NCBI GenBank assembly: GCA_002704915.1
Contig: PAIP01000059.1
Location: 42,435 to 106,434 of the forward strand
Direction of reading: 5' to 3'
From: Parvularcula sp.
GTDB taxonomy: Bacteria; Pseudomonadota; Alphaproteobacteria; Caulobacterales; Parvularculaceae
Length of the DNA stretch: 64,000 nt
In this document: positions 43,096 through 52,946 of the stretch, one piece after another
Layout: every line of letters starts with the position of its first letter
Position numbering within the stretch: the first letter of the stretch is position 1
Notes under the pieces: generated by a model
Told to the model about the DNA's origin: nothing
The model's database searches: none
Seen by the model: the letters and a program-made list of their open reading frames with translations, nothing else
Position numbers and translations under genes: made by a program

Positions 43096-43959
43096 TTAGG
43101 GCCATTTGGCCAGCGGCGGCAGGGAAGAGAGAATCGACGTCACATTGCCGCCGGTCTTGAGACCGAAGGTGGTGCCGCGATCATAGAGCAGGTTGAACTC
43201 GGCGTAGCGACCGCGCTGGATCAGCTGCTTTTCGCGGTCGTCGTCGGTCCAGGGCTGGTCCATGCGTTTGGCGACAAGCTTCGGATAGATGTCGCGGAAG
43301 GCCCTGCCCACATCCTGAGTGAAGGCAAAGTCCTTGTCCCAGTCGCCGGAATTATGGCGGTCGTAAAAAATACCGCCGACGCCGCGCGGTTCGTTTCGGT
43401 GCGGCAGATAAAAATACTCATCGCACCATTTTTTAAACTTCGGAAAATAGTCCGCATCATGAGCGTCGCAAGCGGCTTTATAGGCGGCGTGGAACTCTCG
43501 CGCGTCTTCGTGATTTTCATCGCGATAGGCGGGGTGCATGGGGTTAAGGTCGCCTCCGCCGCCGAACCACCATTTGGTGGTGGCGATCATGCGCGTGTTC
43601 ATGTGAGCGGCGGGCGCATGCGGGTTGCGCGTATGGGCGATCAGCGAAATGCCAGACGCCCAGAAACGCGGGTCCTCCTCCGCGCCCGGTATCTGCTTGC
43701 GGAATTCTTCGGAGAATTCGCCGTGAACGGTGGAAACGTGAACGCCCGCCTTTTCAAAGACGCGTCCGTGAAGTATGCCCATTTCGCCGCCACCTTGATC
43801 GGGTCCGCGCTCCCAGGACGTGATCTCGAACTTGCCCGGCGCCAAGTGGGCGTAAAGTTCCCCGGCCTCGCCTTCGAGACGCTCAAACGAGGCGCAAATC
43901 TGGTCGCGCAAGGTCACGAACCAGGCTTTGGCGGTTTCCTTGTTCTGTTCAAAACTCAT
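43096..43959 (-). CDS. hemF: Oxygen-dependent coproporphyrinogen-III oxidase
   Basis: A 287-residue enzyme that oxidatively decarboxylates coproporphyrinogen III to protoporphyrinogen IX in haem synthesis, using O2. Family signatures are [31 protein letters not shown] and [18 protein letters not shown], and the end [19 protein letters not shown]. Length is close to the E. coli enzyme. It stands alone; no other haem genes are near. Haem demand from petABC and the globin fits loosely. Confidence 0.97.
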   Translation of the reverse strand: MSFEQNKETAKAWFVTLRDQICASFERLEGEAGELYAHLAPGKFEITSWERGPDQGGGEMGILHGRVFEKAGVHVSTVHGEFSEEFRKQIPGAEEDPRFWASGISLIAHTRNPHAPAAHMNTRMIATTKWWFGGGGDLNPMHPAYRDENHEDAREFHAAYKAACDAHDADYFPKFKKWCDEYFYLPHRNEPRGVGGIFYDRHNSGDWDKDFAFTQDVGRAFRDIYPKLVAKRMDQPWTDDDREKQLIQRGRYAEFNLLYDRGTTFGLKTGGNVTSILSSLPPLAKWP

Positions 43960-44080
43960 CGAGGGGTCCTTTTTCGGGCGTTCCCGGTCTATGCTTTTCC
44001 CTGCGTCCGGTCAAAGGCCGGCCCGGAACGAAACCCTCTTTCGTCTTGTTATACCAGCACAAGAAAAGCGAGGTGAAATC

Positions 44081-44566
44081 ATGCGAGATTTAGCGGATCA
44101 GATTACCTGGGTTGTGGTGGCGGACGGCGAAAAAGCCTTGATATTTGTTAATGACGATACGCCCGAGCAGCCCTTTTTAAACGTGATTTCCAAAGACAAG
44201 ATCGACAATCCGCCGACGCGCGAACAGGCGGCGAATCGCCGGGGTCGGTTCAATGACGCCGGCGCAGGAGGCGCGCAACGCTCCGCCGTGGCGGACACTG
44301 ACTGGCACGAGTTTGAAAAAGAACGTTTTGCGAAAGACTTTGCCGAGACGCTGAACAAGGCGGCGATGAAAAACAAATTCGATCACCTCGTCCTGTTCGC
44401 GCCGCCCCAGGCGCTCGGCCGGCTGCGCAAGGAGCTGCACAAGGAAGTGGAGCAGCGCCTCACCTTTACGGTCGACAACGACCTGACGAACCACCCGGTC
44501 GACGAAATCGAAACGCATCTTGCGAAAGCCTATAAAGAGGAGGCGGCTGCGAAACCGCTCGCCTAG
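44081..44566 (+). CDS. Host-attachment-like protein
   Basis: A 161-residue soluble protein of the host-attachment (AtsE-like) family. It has the usual core: TWVVVADGEKALIFVND, a variable middle (DNPPTREQAANRRGRFND), WHEFEKERFAKDFAETLNKAA and the C-terminal HLVLFAPPQALGRLRKEL. The name comes from an Agrobacterium attachment locus, but the fold resembles peptide-release-factor and nuclease-like proteins and the biochemical role is not known. ATG at 44081 follows GAGGTG. The stop interlocks with the convergent regulator gene (CTAG). Confidence 0.88.
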   Translation: MRDLADQITWVVVADGEKALIFVNDDTPEQPFLNVISKDKIDNPPTREQAANRRGRFNDAGAGGAQRSAVADTDWHEFEKERFAKDFAETLNKAAMKNKFDHLVLFAPPQALGRLRKELHKEVEQRLTFTVDNDLTNHPVDEIETHLAKAYKEEAAAKPLA

Positions 44567-45324
44567 CCGCCTTCGAAATAATCGCGCGTCGCCTCGTCGG
44601 CAGGGAACATCAATTCGATGCGGATATCGCTTGCGCCGATATCCTGAACCGAGCCGAAATGCGCGATTGTAGAGAAGAGCGACAGGCGAACGTCCTCAAG
44701 GCGCAGCACGGTCGGAACCACAGCCTGACTGTAATCTGCCGTGCTTTTGAACGCTTGCAGCCGTGAGTGCCGGGCGAAGCGATCAGCGAAGTCTTCAAGC
44801 TTGTCATCGCCGCCATAGTGGATGATTTCGCTCTTCAAGCGGCTGAGAATGATTAGCGCGTTATCTTCCCAGTTTTCCACTGTGCTGCCATCGCCAAGTT
44901 CTAGCATGACTTCAAGCATATTGGCGCTTCCCCCTACGCCCACGGCGGCAAACAATGCGGCTGCTCCGTGATTGGCGTCAGTGATGTTCCACCAGCGGTC
45001 GATGGCGACTCCGGGAAAGGGGGCATGATTGTCGAGCATCATTTTTACCGCATTACGCACAGGCTCAAGCGCCTTGTCGTCGAAAGGCAAGGCTGGGTAA
45101 ACCGGCGCAAAGCCCGCTGAATGCAGCGCCCTGTTCGCCGTCTCCTTGGGCATGGCGAGCGCGTCGGTCAGCCTTAAAACCATGGCGCGGCTGGGACGCG
45201 AGCGCCCCGATTCAAGAAAGCTGAGATGCCGCGCCGACATGCCGGCCTCCAGGCTGAGCTGAAGCTGGCTGAGCCGGCGCAAATCGCGCCACTCCCGTAT
45301 AATGTCGCCGAAAGCGTTCGACAT
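44563..45324 (-). CDS. XRE-family regulator with MmyB-like ligand-binding domain
   Basis: A 253-residue regulator with an N-terminal helix-turn-helix (LRRLSQLQLSLEAGMSARHLSF and ESGRSRPSRAMVLRL) and a PAS-like MmyB C-terminal domain (FPGVAIDRWWNITDANHGAAALF). MmyB-type proteins bind fatty acids or similar hydrophobic ligands to control nearby genes. Divergent from it, 122 bases away, is a four-helix membrane protein gene, the likely target. Confidence 0.92.
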   Translation of the reverse strand: MSNAFGDIIREWRDLRRLSQLQLSLEAGMSARHLSFLESGRSRPSRAMVLRLTDALAMPKETANRALHSAGFAPVYPALPFDDKALEPVRNAVKMMLDNHAPFPGVAIDRWWNITDANHGAAALFAAVGVGGSANMLEVMLELGDGSTVENWEDNALIILSRLKSEIIHYGGDDKLEDFADRFARHSRLQAFKSTADYSQAVVPTVLRLEDVRLSLFSTIAHFGSVQDIGASDIRIELMFPADEATRDYFEGG

Positions 45325-45446
45325 CAGGTGCTCCTCGCGAACCTCTATAGCGTTTTCACACGCGCCGCGCGCTTACCTCTGACGTAATTGTCCGACTGCG
45401 GCGCCGATCCCATCATGATCCTGAAACCCAATCAGGAGAATAAACC

Positions 45447-45893
45447 ATGTCGCCAACCACCGCCGCCGCGCTGATGCGGGCCCTCGCCGCCTTCTTTTTC
45501 ATCGCCGCGCTGATATTTGCATCAGGAGCGTTTCCCGGGCTCGATGGCTTATCGATTCTGATGCACGACTTTGTCGACTTTCCGCTGGACGGAACAACAG
45601 GGCCCTATACCGAAGACGCGCGCTGGTTCAGCGCCATCGGCGGCGGCGTCTTCGCGAGCCTCTGTGTTGTAATGTGGATGATCTTCGCCCCGGCGATTGA
45701 AAATGGCGACAAGCAGATTGTTCGCAGCGCCATTATCTCAATTTTGGTGTGGTTCGTGATCGACAGCGCCGGGTCCGTCGCAGCCGGCGTGCCCGTGAAC
45801 GTGGCCTTTAATGTGCTGTTTCTCGCCATGCTGATGGCGCCGCTGACGCTCGTCCGGGAGCCGTCCGGCGTTGGCGCGGCAAGCCGGGCCTAA
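45447..45893 (+). CDS. Small four-helix membrane protein, function unknown
   Basis: A 148-residue protein with four hydrophobic segments (LAAFFFIAALIFASGAFPG, ARWFSAIGGGVFASLCVVMWMIFA, IVRSAIISILVWFVIDSAGS and VNVAFNVLFLAMLMAPLTLV). I do not recognise a characterised family. It is divergent from the XRE/MmyB-like regulator gene and probably regulated by it. A GGAG site precedes the ATG. The stop interlocks with that of trmL (CTAA). Confidence 0.82.
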   Translation: MSPTTAAALMRALAAFFFIAALIFASGAFPGLDGLSILMHDFVDFPLDGTTGPYTEDARWFSAIGGGVFASLCVVMWMIFAPAIENGDKQIVRSAIISILVWFVIDSAGSVAAGVPVNVAFNVLFLAMLMAPLTLVREPSGVGAASRA

Positions 45894-46339
45894 GCCCATC
45901 CGGTCTGGCGGCGGGCTTCGGCGAGCGCCACCGCCGCCGCCGTTGCGACATTGAGGGAGCGCGCGCCCGAAGCGATGGGGATCCGCAGACGCGCATTGGC
46001 GCGCTCATGGACCTCGTCCGGGGCGCCGGCGCTCTCCCGGCCCATGAGGATGATGTCGTCCGGCCGGAACGAAAACTCCCAAATGGTTTCGTTGGCTTTG
46101 GTGGTGAGCAGGATCAGCCGCGCAGGGCCGAGCGTTTCCAGAAAGGCCGTCCAGCCCGGATGAGCGCGCGGCGGGGCGGCCGTCGCCCCATAGTCCATGG
46201 CGACCCGGCGGACCTCGCGCGAATCAAGCGGAAACCCGCAAGGCTCGATCACATCCATCCCTGCGCCGAAGCAGGCCGCGGCGCGGATTGCCGCGCCTAC
46301 ATTTTGCGGAATGTCAGGCTGATAAAGGGCGAGGCGCAT
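45890..46339 (-). CDS. trmL: tRNA (cytidine(34)-2'-O)-methyltransferase
   Basis: A 149-residue SPOUT methyltransferase that methylates the wobble ribose of certain tRNA-Leu species. The knotted fold signatures are clear: LALYQPDIPQNVGAAIRAAACFG at the start, ILMGRESAGAPDEVHE in the middle, and IPIASGARSLNVATAAAVAL at the end, where AdoMet binds. Length is normal. It is divergent from the petABC operon across 154 bases. Confidence 0.96.
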   Translation of the reverse strand: MRLALYQPDIPQNVGAAIRAAACFGAGMDVIEPCGFPLDSREVRRVAMDYGATAAPPRAHPGWTAFLETLGPARLILLTTKANETIWEFSFRPDDIILMGRESAGAPDEVHERANARLRIPIASGARSLNVATAAAVALAEARRQTGWA

Positions 46340-46493
46340 GAAGCTGATTTTCCAAGGATTTTCGGAGCAGTCACTGAGCCGCAGCGACGCTAGGCCGCAG
46401 CGCGTCGTCGCCTAGACTTTGTACATAGGACATGTCAAACACCCCGGCGATTCTTCTTATGGGGCGCATCCTTCCTAAAGGCGTAAGAGAGCC

Positions 46494-47090
46494 ATGACGA
46501 CATCTGACATGAGCGATGACGGCGAACCGACCCGCCGCGACTTTATTCACATCTTTGGCGCGGCGACCGCCGCCGCCGGCGCAGGCGCGGTGCTCTGGCC
46601 GCTGGTTCATCAGATGAACCCCGACGCCTCGGTGCTGGCGCTGTCGACCAAGGAAGTCGACCTCTCGGCGGTGCCGGAGGGGCAGGCCATCAAGGTGATG
46701 TGGCAGGGCAAGCCGGTCTTCATCCGCCACCGCACGCCGGCGGAAATCGAAGAGGCGAAGTCCGTCGCTATTGCGCAGCTCAAGGATCCGGTCGCGCGCA
46801 ACGCCAATCTGTCTGGCACGGAAGAGGCAACGGATGAAAACATCGTCACCGGCGCCTCCGGCGAAGCGCATGAGCCCTGGCTGATCCTTGTGGGTGTATG
46901 CACCCATCTCGGCTGTATTCCTCTTGGCACCAGCGCCGGCGAAAGCCGCGGCGATTTCGGGGGCTGGTTCTGCCCCTGTCACGGATCTCACTACGATCTC
47001 GCAGGCCGCATTCGCAAAGGTCCCGCGCCGGAGAACCTCCTGGTGCCGCCTTATCAGTTCGTCACCGACACTGTCGTGAAGATCGGCTAG
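46494..47090 (+). CDS. petA: Cytochrome bc1 Rieske iron-sulphur subunit
   Basis: A 198-residue Rieske protein with an N-terminal membrane anchor ([21 protein letters not shown]; a twin-arginine-like TRRDF lies just before it). The cluster ligands are CTHLGC and CPCHGSHYD, each Cys-x-His pair holding the 2Fe-2S cluster. It moves electrons from ubiquinol to cytochrome c1 at the periplasmic side. First gene of petABC. Confidence 0.98.
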   Translation: MTTSDMSDDGEPTRRDFIHIFGAATAAAGAGAVLWPLVHQMNPDASVLALSTKEVDLSAVPEGQAIKVMWQGKPVFIRHRTPAEIEEAKSVAIAQLKDPVARNANLSGTEEATDENIVTGASGEAHEPWLILVGVCTHLGCIPLGTSAGESRGDFGGWFCPCHGSHYDLAGRIRKGPAPENLLVPPYQFVTDTVVKIG

Positions 47091-47104
47091 GGGAGCGAGA
47101 GATA

Positions 47105-48397
47105 ATGAGCCACGTTTCCAATTACAATCCGTCGAGCGGCATCGAGAAATGGCTGGACAAGCGTCTGCCGATTATCCGCATGAGTGCGGATTTCATGGAT
47201 TTTCCAACGCCGAAGAACCTCAATTACTGGTACACCTTCGGCGCCATTCTCGCTGTGTGTCTGGTGATCCAGATTATCACCGGCATCGTGCTCGCGATGC
47301 ATTATACGCCGCACACCGACATGGCTTTCCAAAGCGTCGAGCATATCATGCGCGATGTGAATTACGGCTGGCTTTTGCGCTATATCCACGCCAACGGCGC
47401 GTCCATGTTCTTCCTCGCCGTTTATATCCATATGTTCCGCGGGCTCTATTACGGCTCCTATAAAGAGCCGCGCGAAGTCGTGTGGATGCTTGGCGTCGTG
47501 ATCTTCCTGTTGATGATGGCGACCGCGTTCATGGGCTATGTGCTTCCCTGGGGTCAGATGTCCTATTGGGGCGCGACGGTGATCACCAACCTGTTTTCGG
47601 CGATCCCTGTTGTGGGTGAATCGATCCGTACGCTGCTCTGGGGCGGCTTCTCGGTCGACAACCCGACGCTGAACCGCTTCTTCTCGCTGCACTATTTGTT
47701 GCCGTTTGCGATTTTCGGCGTGGTGGCGCTCCACATCTGGGCGTTCCACACCTCGGGCAACAACAACCCGTCGGGCGTCGAGATCAAGGACGTCAAGAAA
47801 GACGCGGTGCCGTTCCACCCCTATTACACGGTGAAGGACGGCTTCGCGATCGTTGTCTTCCTGATCCTCTTTGCGGCTTTCGTCTTCTTCAATCCGAACG
47901 GTCTCGGCCACCCGGACAACTATATCGAGGCGAACCCGCTGTCGACGCCGGCGCATATCGTGCCGGAATGGTATTTCCTGCCGTTTTACGCCATGCTGCG
48001 CGCCATCACCTTCGATGTGGGTCCGATCTCGTCAAAGCTCGGCGGCGTCCTTGTCATGTTCTCGTCGATCCTGATCCTGTTCGTGCTGCCCTGGCTCGAC
48101 ACCTCAAAGGTGCGCTCCATGCGCTATCGGCCGGTGGCGAAGCTCTGGTTCGTTCTGTTTGTGATCGCCTGCATCGCGCTTGGTTACCTCGGCGGCAAAC
48201 CGGCGGAAGGCATCTATGTGATGTGGGCGCAGATCGCGACGGCTTATTACTTCGCGTTCTTCCTCATCATCCTGCCGCTTCTCGGCATTCTCGAAACCCC
48301 GAAACCGCTGCCGCGCTCCATCTCGGAGTCGGTGCTGCATAGATCCGCGAAACCTGAAAGCTCGGCGGCGCCTGGCGCGCCGGCGGCGGCTGAATAA
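47105..48397 (+). CDS. petB: Cytochrome b of the bc1 complex
   Basis: A 430-residue membrane protein with eight helices. Haem ligands are in [14 protein letters not shown] and [24 protein letters not shown] (split here for length). The quinol-oxidation loop carries the conserved PEW motif ([12 protein letters not shown]). The ORF track begins inside petA; ATG at 47105 with a GGGGAGCGAGAG region is the correct start. The C-terminus has a short Ala/Pro-rich tail. Confidence 0.98.
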   Translation: MSHVSNYNPSSGIEKWLDKRLPIIRMSADFMDFPTPKNLNYWYTFGAILAVCLVIQIITGIVLAMHYTPHTDMAFQSVEHIMRDVNYGWLLRYIHANGASMFFLAVYIHMFRGLYYGSYKEPREVVWMLGVVIFLLMMATAFMGYVLPWGQMSYWGATVITNLFSAIPVVGESIRTLLWGGFSVDNPTLNRFFSLHYLLPFAIFGVVALHIWAFHTSGNNNPSGVEIKDVKKDAVPFHPYYTVKDGFAIVVFLILFAAFVFFNPNGLGHPDNYIEANPLSTPAHIVPEWYFLPFYAMLRAITFDVGPISSKLGGVLVMFSSILILFVLPWLDTSKVRSMRYRPVAKLWFVLFVIACIALGYLGGKPAEGIYVMWAQIATAYYFAFFLIILPLLGILETPKPLPRSISESVLHRSAKPESSAAPGAPAAAE

Positions 48398-48412
48398 GGG
48401 ACGCTCTCCGTG

Positions 48413-49333
48413 ATGAAAGCCATGACGATAACGAAAACGCTCATCGCCGTCCTTGCCGCTGCGGCCGCAAGTCAGGCTGTCGCGCTCGCAGCCGGCGGCG
48501 GAGAGAAACACCCCGAGCATCAGCACTGGCATTTCTCGGGCCCGTTCGGGACCTATGACCCCAACGCGCTTCAGCGCGGCTATCAGGTCTATGAGACCGT
48601 CTGCTCGAACTGCCACAGCCTTAATTACGTTGCGTTCCGCAATCTCGGTCAGAAAGGCGGGCCGTTCTATCTCGAAAGCTGCCCGGAAGGCTTTCCGGAC
48701 AATGTCGATTGCTCGAACCCGAACGACAATCCGATCGTGAAGGCGCTGGCCGACAAATACAAATATCAGGTGACCGACGGACCCGACGATACGGGCGAAA
48801 TGTTCCAGCGCGCGGCCTTGCCGTCGGATAGCATCCCGGCGCCTTACGCCAATGAGCAGCTTGCCCGCATGGCCAACAACAACGCGTTGCCGCCGGATCT
48901 GTCTCTAATCACCAAAGCGCGGGGCGGCGGCCCGGATTATGTTTACTCGCTCCTGACCGGCTATGAAGAGGCTCCCTCGACCGTTCAGCTTGCGCCCGGT
49001 CAGTATTACAATCCTTATTTTCCGGGCGACATGGCCCAGGCCATGAAGCCGGAATATATGCATGACGGACATCCGGTGGAGGGCGTCACGGTCCCGCCGG
49101 GGGGCGTTTTGTCCATGGCGCCGCCGCTCGCCGACGGCATTGTCGAATATGGCGACGGCAGCCCGCAAACCGTGGAGCAATACGCCAAGGACGTTACCGA
49201 GTTCCTGATGTGGGCGGCCGAGCCGAAAATGGAAGCGCGTAAGGCGCTCGGCGTCATGTCGATCATCTATCTCGTGATCCTTGCCGGCATCCTTTACTGG
49301 TCCTACCGCAAGGTCTGGGCTGACCAGCACTAG
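48413..49333 (+). CDS. petC: Cytochrome c1 of the bc1 complex
   Basis: A protein of about 306 residues with a signal peptide (cut near LAA-GGG), the haem attachment site VCSNCHSLNYV, the distal Met region (GDMAQAM or GVLSMAPPL) and a C-terminal anchor (SIIYLVILAGILYWSYRKVW). It passes electrons to soluble cytochrome c. ATG at 48413 is used; the GTG one codon earlier is possible. A strong terminator follows. Confidence 0.97.
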   Translation: MKAMTITKTLIAVLAAAAASQAVALAAGGGEKHPEHQHWHFSGPFGTYDPNALQRGYQVYETVCSNCHSLNYVAFRNLGQKGGPFYLESCPEGFPDNVDCSNPNDNPIVKALADKYKYQVTDGPDDTGEMFQRAALPSDSIPAPYANEQLARMANNNALPPDLSLITKARGGGPDYVYSLLTGYEEAPSTVQLAPGQYYNPYFPGDMAQAMKPEYMHDGHPVEGVTVPPGGVLSMAPPLADGIVEYGDGSPQTVEQYAKDVTEFLMWAAEPKMEARKALGVMSIIYLVILAGILYWSYRKVWADQH

Positions 49334-49362
49334 ACTTAACGGCTTTGCGATTTTGAATCCCG

Positions 49363-49395
49363 AACGGCGGCGCATAGACTGCGCCGCCGTTTTCA
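49363..49395 (+). terminator. Rho-independent terminator after petABC
   Basis: AACGGCGGCGC pairs with GCGCCGCCGTT over 11 bp with a 7-base loop (ATAGACT), followed by TTCATTT. The T-run is short. It lies only 14 bases before the mtnP start, so it may also limit read-through into mtnP. Confidence 0.75.
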
Positions 49396-49408
49396 TTTGA
49401 GGACTTTC

Positions 49409-50290
49409 ATGACCGAACAAAAACGCGTTCTGGGCTTTATCGGCGGGTCGGGCGTTTATTCCATGGATGCGCTGGAAGGTCCGGAGCGGCTGGAGATCGA
49501 CACGCCCTGGGGCGCGCCGTCGGACGGGCTGATCAAGGGAAAGCTCAGCGGCGTGGAGGTCGTGTTTCTCGCCCGTCACGGCGCGGGCCATACGTTGCCG
49601 CCATCGCATATCAATTACCGCGCCAATATCGACGCCATGAAACGGGCGGGGGTGACGGATCTCGTCTCTGTCTCCGCCTGCGGATCTTTCCGGGAGGAGC
49701 TGTCGCCGGGAACATTCGTGATCGTCGACCAGTTTATCGACCGCACGACGATGCGGCCGAAGAGCTTTTTCGGTCCGGGTTTCGTCGCCCATGTCTCCAT
49801 GGCGGATCCCGTTTGTCCGGCGCTCGCCGAGGCGCTTGTGGCGTCTTGCGCGGCCATCGGCGTCGCTCATGAAAAGGGCGGAACCTATATTTGCATCGAC
49901 GGCCCGCAATTTTCCTCGCGCGCGGAGTCGCATCTCTATCGCTCCTGGGGTTGCGACGTGATCGGCATGACCAACATGCCCGAAGCGAAACTCGCGCGCG
50001 AGGCCGAACTGCCTTACGCCAGCGTCGCTATGGTCACGGACTACGACTGCTGGCGAGAGCAGGATGGCCCCGTGGAAGTGGGGCTGATCCTCGAAACCCT
50101 GAAACAGAATACGGCGAACGCCGCCCGCCTTGTCGCCGATCTGGCGCCGCGTCTCGGGCCAATGCGCATTGGCTCGCCGCTTGGCATTGAGACCGCGCTC
50201 GACATGGCGGTGATCACGCCGCCGGAACGTCGCGATCCTGAAATGATGAGAAAGCTGGACGCCGTTGCGGGGCGCTTCTTTAAGCGCTGA
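49409..50290 (+). CDS. mtnP: S-methyl-5'-thioadenosine phosphorylase
   Basis: A 293-residue PNP-family enzyme that splits methylthioadenosine into adenine and methylthioribose-1-phosphate in methionine salvage. Motifs are LGFIGGSGVYSMD at the start, FLARHGAGHTLPPSHINYRAN (here shortened), GTYICIDGPQFSSRAES and IGMTNMPEAKLAREAELPYA with substrate residues. ATG at 49409 follows a GAGGA site. Its 3' end overlaps the convergent PilZ gene by 11 bases. Confidence 0.96.
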   Translation: MTEQKRVLGFIGGSGVYSMDALEGPERLEIDTPWGAPSDGLIKGKLSGVEVVFLARHGAGHTLPPSHINYRANIDAMKRAGVTDLVSVSACGSFREELSPGTFVIVDQFIDRTTMRPKSFFGPGFVAHVSMADPVCPALAEALVASCAAIGVAHEKGGTYICIDGPQFSSRAESHLYRSWGCDVIGMTNMPEAKLAREAELPYASVAMVTDYDCWREQDGPVEVGLILETLKQNTANAARLVADLAPRLGPMRIGSPLGIETALDMAVITPPERRDPEMMRKLDAVAGRFFKR

Positions 50291-51005
50291 GGGCCATTTG
50301 CATCGGCGATAAGGAATCGAGGTGGTCGGCGATCGGCTCCGCGTCGATGTCGAGCGTCCAGGCGCCGGCCTCGCTCATAATCGCGATTTTGAGGCCATAG
50401 GCGGCGCCCATATAGGCCTGCCAGTCATTAAGGCTCAGAACCGCGATGCCGCGATTGTTGCGCTGTTCGAATTTCAAGGCCTTCGCCGTCCATTTGACGC
50501 CATCGGCGTTGATCCAGATCGTCTTGATGTTTTCAAGCGCCGCCGGGTCGGCCGTGACGATGGAGAGGAAATGGCGATTATAGCCCGGTTGATAGCCCAC
50601 GCCTGATGAGATTAAAGCGCGGGCCGGCACGGACGAGTGGGTGCGGATAAACGGGCTGTTCTGCGTTTCCACCGGTCCGGAAACACCGGCCGCATGAAAT
50701 GCGCTGTGCCCGTTGCCCGGATCGGTATGCGCCATGAGCGCGAGCGATCCTTCATTGAGCACGACCGCAAAGCCTTCTGGGAAGACACGCACGATTTCGC
50801 CTTCGATCGCCGGCAGTCCCGCAAAAGAGATGGCGATGCGGTCGCCTTTCTGGGCGAGCACGTCGCTGCGGATGGCGATGGAGCGTGACGTGAAATTGAG
50901 CGTGTTGCTCACGATTTCCGCGCCGTCATTTATGGAAAAGCGGATATCGAAACCCGCTTTGTAACGCTGCGCCTGGCGGCGGTCGATGGTCTGAACAACT
51001 GTCAT
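50280..51005 (-). CDS. PilZ-domain protein (probable c-di-GMP effector)
   Basis: A 241-residue protein with a PilZ domain in the first 90 residues. The Arg motif is DRRQAQRYKAGF, followed by the second motif region NFTSRSIAIRS (normally D/N-x-S-x-x-G; the Gly is replaced here), and the strand EGEIVRVFPEGFAVVL. The second half (GVGYQPGYNRHFLSIV and so on) may be a second, degenerate PilZ-like barrel. Such proteins sense c-di-GMP to adjust motility or surface growth. ATG at 51005 replaces the TTG of the ORF track. A CtrA-like site lies just upstream. Confidence 0.8.
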   Translation of the reverse strand: MTVVQTIDRRQAQRYKAGFDIRFSINDGAEIVSNTLNFTSRSIAIRSDVLAQKGDRIAISFAGLPAIEGEIVRVFPEGFAVVLNEGSLALMAHTDPGNGHSAFHAAGVSGPVETQNSPFIRTHSSVPARALISSGVGYQPGYNRHFLSIVTADPAALENIKTIWINADGVKWTAKALKFEQRNNRGIAVLSLNDWQAYMGAAYGLKIAIMSEAGAWTLDIDAEPIADHLDSLSPMQMALSA

Positions 51006-51030
51006 GGTTGGCAATCATAGTTGATCCGGC

Positions 51031-51046
51031 TTAACCATGCGTAAAA
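51031..51046. promoter_or_regulatory. CtrA-like binding site upstream of the PilZ gene
   Basis: TTAACCATGCGTAAA contains the TTAACCAT half-site known for CtrA and a TTAA-N7-TAAA arrangement near the full consensus TTAA-N7-TTAA. It is 26 bases upstream of the PilZ start codon. CtrA control of motility genes is well known in alphaproteobacteria; the match here is by eye only. Confidence 0.45.
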
Positions 51047-51082
51047 AATACCGTGAACGGAGTATTAACGGCCCGGGGCGGG

Positions 51083-52180
51083 CTAGGTGTTGAACCGGAA
51101 ATGCATGACGTCGCCGTCTTTGACGACATATTCCTTGCCTTCGAGCCGCATTTTCCCGGCTTCCTTGGCGCCTTGTTCGCCATTGAGGTTGACATAATCG
51201 TCGAAGGAAATCGTCTCGGCCCGGATAAAGCCTTTCTCGAAATCCGTATGGATGACGCCCGCGGCTTGCGGCGCCGTCGCGCCGCGTCTGACGGTCCAGG
51301 CGCGCGCTTCTTTCGGTCCGGCGGTGAAATAGGTTTGAAGCCCCAGGAGGTCGTAACCGGTGCTGATCAGTCGATTGAGCCCGGGCTCCGACAGCCCGAT
51401 GGTATCGAGATATTCGGCCTGTTCCTCGTCAGAAAGCTGCGCCAGCTCCGACTCGATTTTGGCGGAGATGACGACCGTCGCCGCGCCTTCCTTGGCGGCG
51501 CGCGCCTCCACCATCTTTGAATATTCATTTCCCTCAGCGGCGCTTTCTTCATCCACATTGGCGACGAAGAGGACCGGCTTGGAGGTCAGCAATTGCAGTC
51601 CGGCCCAGGCTTTCTTGTCTTCTTCGGCTACATCGGCGGCCCGCGCCGGATTGCCCTCGCGCAGTTCAGCGAGCGCCTTGTCGACAAGGAGGAGCAGGGC
51701 TTTTGCTTCCTTGTCCTGCCCCTTGGCCTTCTTTTCCAGATTGACCCGGCGCTTTTCGAGGCTTTCAAGATCCGCAAGCATCAGCTCTGTTTCGACAGTT
51801 TCAAAATCGGCGATCGGGTCGATCTTGTTCGAGACATGGGTGACGTCGTCATCGTCAAAGCAGCGAAGCACATAAACCACGGCGTCGACCTCCCGGATAT
51901 TGGCGAGGAACTGGTTGCCGAGGCCTTCGCCCTGGCTCGCGCCTTTGACGAGCCCGGCAATGTCCACGAACTGCATGCGCGCCGGGATGATCTCTTTCGA
52001 GCCGGCGATTTCAGCAAGCTGCTTCAGGCGCGGCTCCGGCACGGCGACGTCGCCCACATTGGGCTCAATGGTGCAGAAAGGATAATTCGCCGCCTGCGCC
52101 GCCGCCGTCTTGGTCAGCGCGTTGAAGAGAGTGGACTTGCCCACATTCGGCAAGCCTACGATGCCGCATTTGAAACCCAT
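51083..52180 (-). CDS. ychF: Redox-regulated ATPase YchF (OBG family)
   Basis: A 365-residue P-loop protein that prefers ATP over GTP. Motifs: G1 [15 protein letters not shown] at residues 7-21, G3 [21 protein letters not shown], and NxxE (FVANVDEE) in place of NKxD, which explains ATP use. A coiled hairpin follows, and a TGS domain ends the chain ([20 protein letters not shown]). It binds the ribosome and affects stress responses. ATG at 52180 is the true start, 16 bases after pth. Confidence 0.97.
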   Translation of the reverse strand: MGFKCGIVGLPNVGKSTLFNALTKTAAAQAANYPFCTIEPNVGDVAVPEPRLKQLAEIAGSKEIIPARMQFVDIAGLVKGASQGEGLGNQFLANIREVDAVVYVLRCFDDDDVTHVSNKIDPIADFETVETELMLADLESLEKRRVNLEKKAKGQDKEAKALLLLVDKALAELREGNPARAADVAEEDKKAWAGLQLLTSKPVLFVANVDEESAAEGNEYSKMVEARAAKEGAATVVISAKIESELAQLSDEEQAEYLDTIGLSEPGLNRLISTGYDLLGLQTYFTAGPKEARAWTVRRGATAPQAAGVIHTDFEKGFIRAETISFDDYVNLNGEQGAKEAGKMRLEGKEYVVKDGDVMHFRFNT

Positions 52181-52196
52181 GGATCGTTCTTTCTGG

Positions 52197-52892
52197 TTAT
52201 TCCTTGTCGCCGCGCTTTTTGAAGACTTCGGCGAAGACATTCAATGCCGTCTTTGAGGGCGTGTTCGGCTCGGCTGGTTTCGATTCTGAAGCCGGTTCTT
52301 TTTTCGCAGGCGCCGATTTCTTCGGCGGCGCGAGCTTGTGCGCAACGGCGGTCTGAAAGCGGTTGTTATCCGGTTCGGCGAGATAGGGCGCCTCGCTGGC
52401 GATGGCGTCGAGGAGAGGCTCCAGCCAGTCCTGATCCGCCTTTGCAAAATCGCCCAGCACATGGCCCGTTACGCGGGATTTGTCGCCGGGATGGCCAATG
52501 CCGATTCGCACGCGCCGGAAGCCGTTGCCGATATGAGAGTCGATAGACCGGATGCCGTTATGCCCGGCCGCGCCGCCGCCGGTTTTCATTTTGATCTTGC
52601 CGGGGGCGAGGTCGAGTTCGTCGTAAAAGACAATGACGTCCTCCGGCGCGAGCTTGTAAAAGCGCACGGCTTCGCCAACCGACCGACCGGAATCGTTCAT
52701 AAACGTCTGGGGTTTCAGGATCAGCGCCTTTTCGCCGCCGATCGTCCCGTCGCGGACCTCGCCCTGAAATTTCGCGCGGGCAGGGCCGAAACCGTGGGCG
52801 TCCGCAATAGCGTCTGCGGCCATGAAACCCACATTATGCCGATGGCGCGCGTATTTGCCGCCGGGATTGCCGAGCCCTACGAGAAGCAGCAT
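52197..52892 (-). CDS. pth: Peptidyl-tRNA hydrolase
   Basis: A 231-residue enzyme that frees tRNA from stalled peptidyl-tRNA. Catalytic segments: [20 protein letters not shown] with the active His, [18 protein letters not shown], and [13 protein letters not shown]. It is longer than the E. coli protein by about 35 residues because of a Lys/Pro/Ala-rich tail ([14 protein letters not shown]) that is common in alphaproteobacteria. It sits between rplY and ychF. Confidence 0.97.
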   Translation of the reverse strand: MLLLVGLGNPGGKYARHRHNVGFMAADAIADAHGFGPARAKFQGEVRDGTIGGEKALILKPQTFMNDSGRSVGEAVRFYKLAPEDVIVFYDELDLAPGKIKMKTGGGAAGHNGIRSIDSHIGNGFRRVRIGIGHPGDKSRVTGHVLGDFAKADQDWLEPLLDAIASEAPYLAEPDNNRFQTAVAHKLAPPKKSAPAKKEPASESKPAEPNTPSKTALNVFAEVFKKRGDKE

Positions 52893-52946
52893 GAGGCGCT
52901 CCGTTTTGCGCCGGGCCGGAAGAACATGAAGAAACGGCGAAGGAGG

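Noticed and set aside
46390-46415. Inverted repeat CTAGGC...GCCTAG before petA as an operator
   Set aside because: Six-base arms with a 14-base GC-rich spacer are weak, and no matching regulator motif is known to me.
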